Part shown: in pieces, positions 61,294 to 64,000 of the stretch
How positions within the stretch are numbered: position 1 is the stretch's first letter
Layout of the letters: each line of letters opens with the position of its first letter
Origin: Vreelandella olivaria
GTDB lineage: Bacteria > Pseudomonadota > Gammaproteobacteria > Pseudomonadales > Halomonadaceae
Length of the DNA: 64,000 nt
Assembly (NCBI GenBank): GCA_004295565.1
Contig: AP019416.1
Coordinates: forward strand, 496,001 to 560,000
Direction: 5' to 3'
The notes under the pieces: generated by a model
The model's input: the letters and a program-made list of their open reading frames with translations, nothing else
What the model was told of the DNA's origin: nothing
The model's database searches: none
Position numbers and translations under genes: made by a program

Positions 61294-64000
61294 TTACAAA
61301 GCTTCAATCTTCGCCTTTTGCTCTTCAAGCAGCTGCTTGGTGGCTTGGAATTCGGCTAGCTTGCCGCGCTCTTTATCCACTACGGCGACGGGGCTTTGGC
61401 GATAAAACCGTCGTTGCCGAGCTTTTTCTCGATGCCGCCGATCAGCTTGTCCTGCTTTTCGATCTCTTTACTGAGGCGGGCGATTTCAGCGTCCTTGTCG
61501 ATCAGGTCTGCCATCGGCACCAGCACTTCCATATCGCCTACCAACTGTGTGGCTGAGAGCGGGGCGTCGTCGGGGTTTTCAAGCCAGGTAACGCTTTCCA
61601 GCTTGGCGAGTTTGGACAGGAAGCGGCGGTTGCTCTCCAGGCGCTCGGCGTCTTCGGGCTTGCCTTTGGTCAGCAGCACGTCGAGCGGTTTGCCGGGAGC
61701 GATGTTCATTTCGGCGCGGATATTACGTACGGCGATGATGACGCCTTTCAGCCACTCGATATCCAGGCTGGCCTGATCGTCGATTTTACTCTCGTCGGCT
61801 TCAGGCCAGGCTTGCAGCATGATCGACGCATTTTCACCCATATACACGCCCGCTAGCGGCGAGACGCGCTGCCAAATCTCTTCGGTGATATAGGGCATCA
61901 TCGGGTGAGCAAGGCGAAGAATGGCTTCGAGTACACGTACCAGCGTGCGGCGCGTTCCTCTTTTCGCTTCTGCCGTGGCGTTTTCGTCCCACAATACCGG
62001 TTTGGAAAGCTCCAAATACCAGTCGCAGTACTCGTTCCAGACGAACTCATACAGCGCTTGGGAAGCGTGGTCGAAGCGGTACTCGTCCATCGCCTTGGTG
62101 ACCTGGGCTTCGGTCTTCTGCAGCTGCGAGATAATCCAGCGGTCGGCCAGAGAAAGCTCAACCTCTTCACCAACAGTGCCGCAATCTTCGCCTTCGGCGT
62201 TCATCAGCACGTAGCGCGAGGCGTTCCACAGCTTGTTGCAGAAGTTGCGGTAGCCATCCAGGCGGCTCATATCAAACTTGATATCACGCCCGGTGGTGGC
62301 CTGGGAGAGGAAGGTAAAGCGCAGCGCATCGGTGCCATGGGCTTCAATGCCGTCTTTAAACTCCTCCTTGGTGGCTTTGGCAATCGCCTTGGCCTGTTTT
62401 GGCTGCATCATATTGCCGGTGCGCTTTTCGAGCAGTTCCTCCAGCGTGATGCCGTCAATCAGGTCGATGGGGTCGAGTACGTTGCCCTTGGATTTGGACA
62501 TCTTCTGGCCCTGACCGTCGCGCACCAAACCGTGCACGTAAACCGTCTTGAACGGCACCTGCTTGGTGAACTTCAGGGTCATCATGATCATCCGGGCGAC
62601 CCAGAAGAAAATGATATCAAAACCGGTGACCAGCACGCTGCTGGGGTGGAAGGTCTCCAGCTCCGGCGTCTCTTCCGGCCAACCCAGGGTGCCAAACGTC
62701 CATAGGCCTGAGCTAAACCAGGTATCCAGTACGTCTTCGTCCTGAGTAAGCACCACATCGGGATCGATTGCATGCTTCTCCCGGGCTTCTTCTTCGCTGC
62801 GGGCGACATAGACGTTGCCTTCGGGGTCATACCACGCTGGGATGCGGTGGCCCCACCATAGCTGGCGGGAAATACACCAGTCTTGCAGGTCGCGCATCCA
62901 GGCGAAGTACATGTTCTCGTAGTTCTTGGGGACGAACTGGATGTCGCCGTTTTCCACCGCTTCAATAGCGGGCTTGGCGAGTGACTCCACGGCCACAAAC
63001 CACTGATCGGTGAGCAGCGGCTCGATCACATCGCCGGAACGGTCGCCATAGGGCAGCGTATTGTTAACGGCTTCGACCTGCTCCAGTAGGCCCAGGGCAT
63101 CCATATCGGCAACGATCTGCTTGCGCGCTTCAAAGCGATCAAGCCCCGCGTACTTGGCCGGCAGGCTGGCATCTTCGTCCGGCTGGGGCTGGCCTTTAAG
63201 ATCAAAAATTTCGGCCTGCTCAAGAATCGTCGCGTTTTTGGAGAAGACGTTGATCAGCAGATGGTTCTGGCGCTTGCCGACTTCGTAGTCGTTGAAGTCA
63301 TGGGCGGGAGTGATCTTCACGCAGCCGGAGCCTTTCTCCATATCGGCGTGCTCGTCGGCGACCACCGGGATGCGGCGGCCGACCAGCGGCAGTTCGATAA
63401 ACTTGCCGACCAGTGATGCATAGCGCTCGTCTTCCGGGTTGACCGCTACACCGGTATCGCCCAACAGGGTTTCCGGGCGGGTGGTGGCCACGACCAGGTA
63501 ATCCTTGCCGTCGTCGGTTTTAACGCCGTCTGCCAGCGGGTAGCGGAAGTGCCAGAAGCTGCCCTGCTGCTCTTTGTTCTCCACCTCCAGGTCAGAAATG
63601 GCGGTGTGCAGCGTCGGATCCCAGTTGACCAAACGCTTGCCACGATAAATCAGCTTCTCTTCGTGCAGACGCACAAACACTTCCTGCACCGCTTTGTAGA
63701 AGCCGTCGTCCATGGTGAAACGTTCGCGAGACCAGTCGACGCTGGCGCCCATGCGGCGCAGCTGGCGGGTAATATGGCCGCCGGACTCGTGTTTCCACTC
63801 CCACACCTTGTCGATAAATGCGTCACGGCCGAGGTCGTGGCGTGTCTTGCCCTCTTCAGCGGCGATTTTACGCTCTACCAGCATTTGGGTGGCGATACCG
63901 GCGTGGTCGGTGCCTACCTGCCACAGGGTGTTGTTACCCTGCATCCGTTTCCAGCGCGTCAGGGTATCCATAATGGTGTCCTGGAACGCGTGGCCCATGT
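61294..64000 (-). CDS. valS: Valyl-tRNA synthetase, 5'-truncated by window, one frame break
   Basis: Charges tRNA-Val. The window ends at the MGHAF part of the HxGH adenylation motif, so about 80 N-terminal residues lie outside. Visible: editing domain with [25 protein letters not shown] (KMSKS loop), anticodon-binding domain and the C-terminal coiled coil ([21 protein letters not shown]). About 900 of the roughly 980 residues are present. Break at about 61391 (CCCC for CCCCC, to read [13 protein letters not shown]) beyond which the frame runs to TAA at 61294-61296, ending AKIEAL. Confidence 0.96.

Overview
The window reads as the chromosome of a moderately halophilic gammaproteobacterium of the Halomonas type. 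This rests on acid-rich proteins, moderate-to-high GC, and the gene order glnD-map / rpsB-tsf-pyrH-frr-uppS-cdsA-dxr-rseP-bamA-skp-lpxD-fabZ-lpxA-lpxB-rnhB-dnaE. No rRNA, tRNA, CRISPR array, complete insertion sequence or prophage was seen. About 70 frame breaks lie in conserved, mostly essential genes. Nearly all are one base lost or gained in a short homopolymer, and both halves of each gene stay well conserved. I read them as sequencing or assembly errors rather than pseudogenes, so each such gene is given as one CDS with the break positions stated.

Layout. 1-2350: end of alanine dehydrogenase, slyX, a membrane-anchored cold-shock-domain protein and an unknown gene. 2347-6154: lysine branch dapC, an ArsC/Spx-like gene, dapD and dapE, all on the minus strand. 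6258-6411: an unexplained element bounded by perfect 17-bp inverted repeats. 6444-9906: glnD and map, divergent from rpsB. 10237-28735: a long plus-strand run for translation, isoprenoid and phospholipid synthesis, outer-membrane assembly, lipid A and replication. 28833-35013: a sugar-catabolism cassette (MFS porter, LacI regulator, PfkB kinase, lyxose-isomerase-like cupin, Gfo/Idh dehydrogenase, class I aldolase) lying between dnaE and accA, which are neighbours in many relatives. 35455-43455: accA, tilS, ppx (minus), a long rho leader, rho, ubiD, and a Fre-like flavin reductase.

43495-45277: a 42-aa membrane peptide, then two successive short peptides rich in Phe, Tyr and Trp codons. The first is followed by a textbook terminator hairpin; the second ends two bases before the gene for DAHP synthase, the entry enzyme of aromatic amino-acid synthesis. 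45421-51970: small envelope proteins, glyoxalase I, a SelD-type flavoprotein, a diguanylate cyclase and an HTH regulator with likely operators. 52009-60164: a minus-strand operon with a YnjBCD-type ABC transporter, a phosphotransferase, two glycosyltransferase-like proteins and a TVP38/mercuric-reductase-like fusion. 60544-61118: a DinJ/YafQ-type toxin-antitoxin pair with a palindromic operator. 61294-64000: valS, cut by the window end.

The best candidates for new biology are the tandem aromatic leader peptides before the DAHP synthase gene, the sugar cassette with its palindromic operator, the inverted-repeat-bounded element at 6258-6411, and the YnjBCD/TVP38/transferase operon. No homology search, fold prediction or genome comparison could be run, so family names rest on motif recognition.
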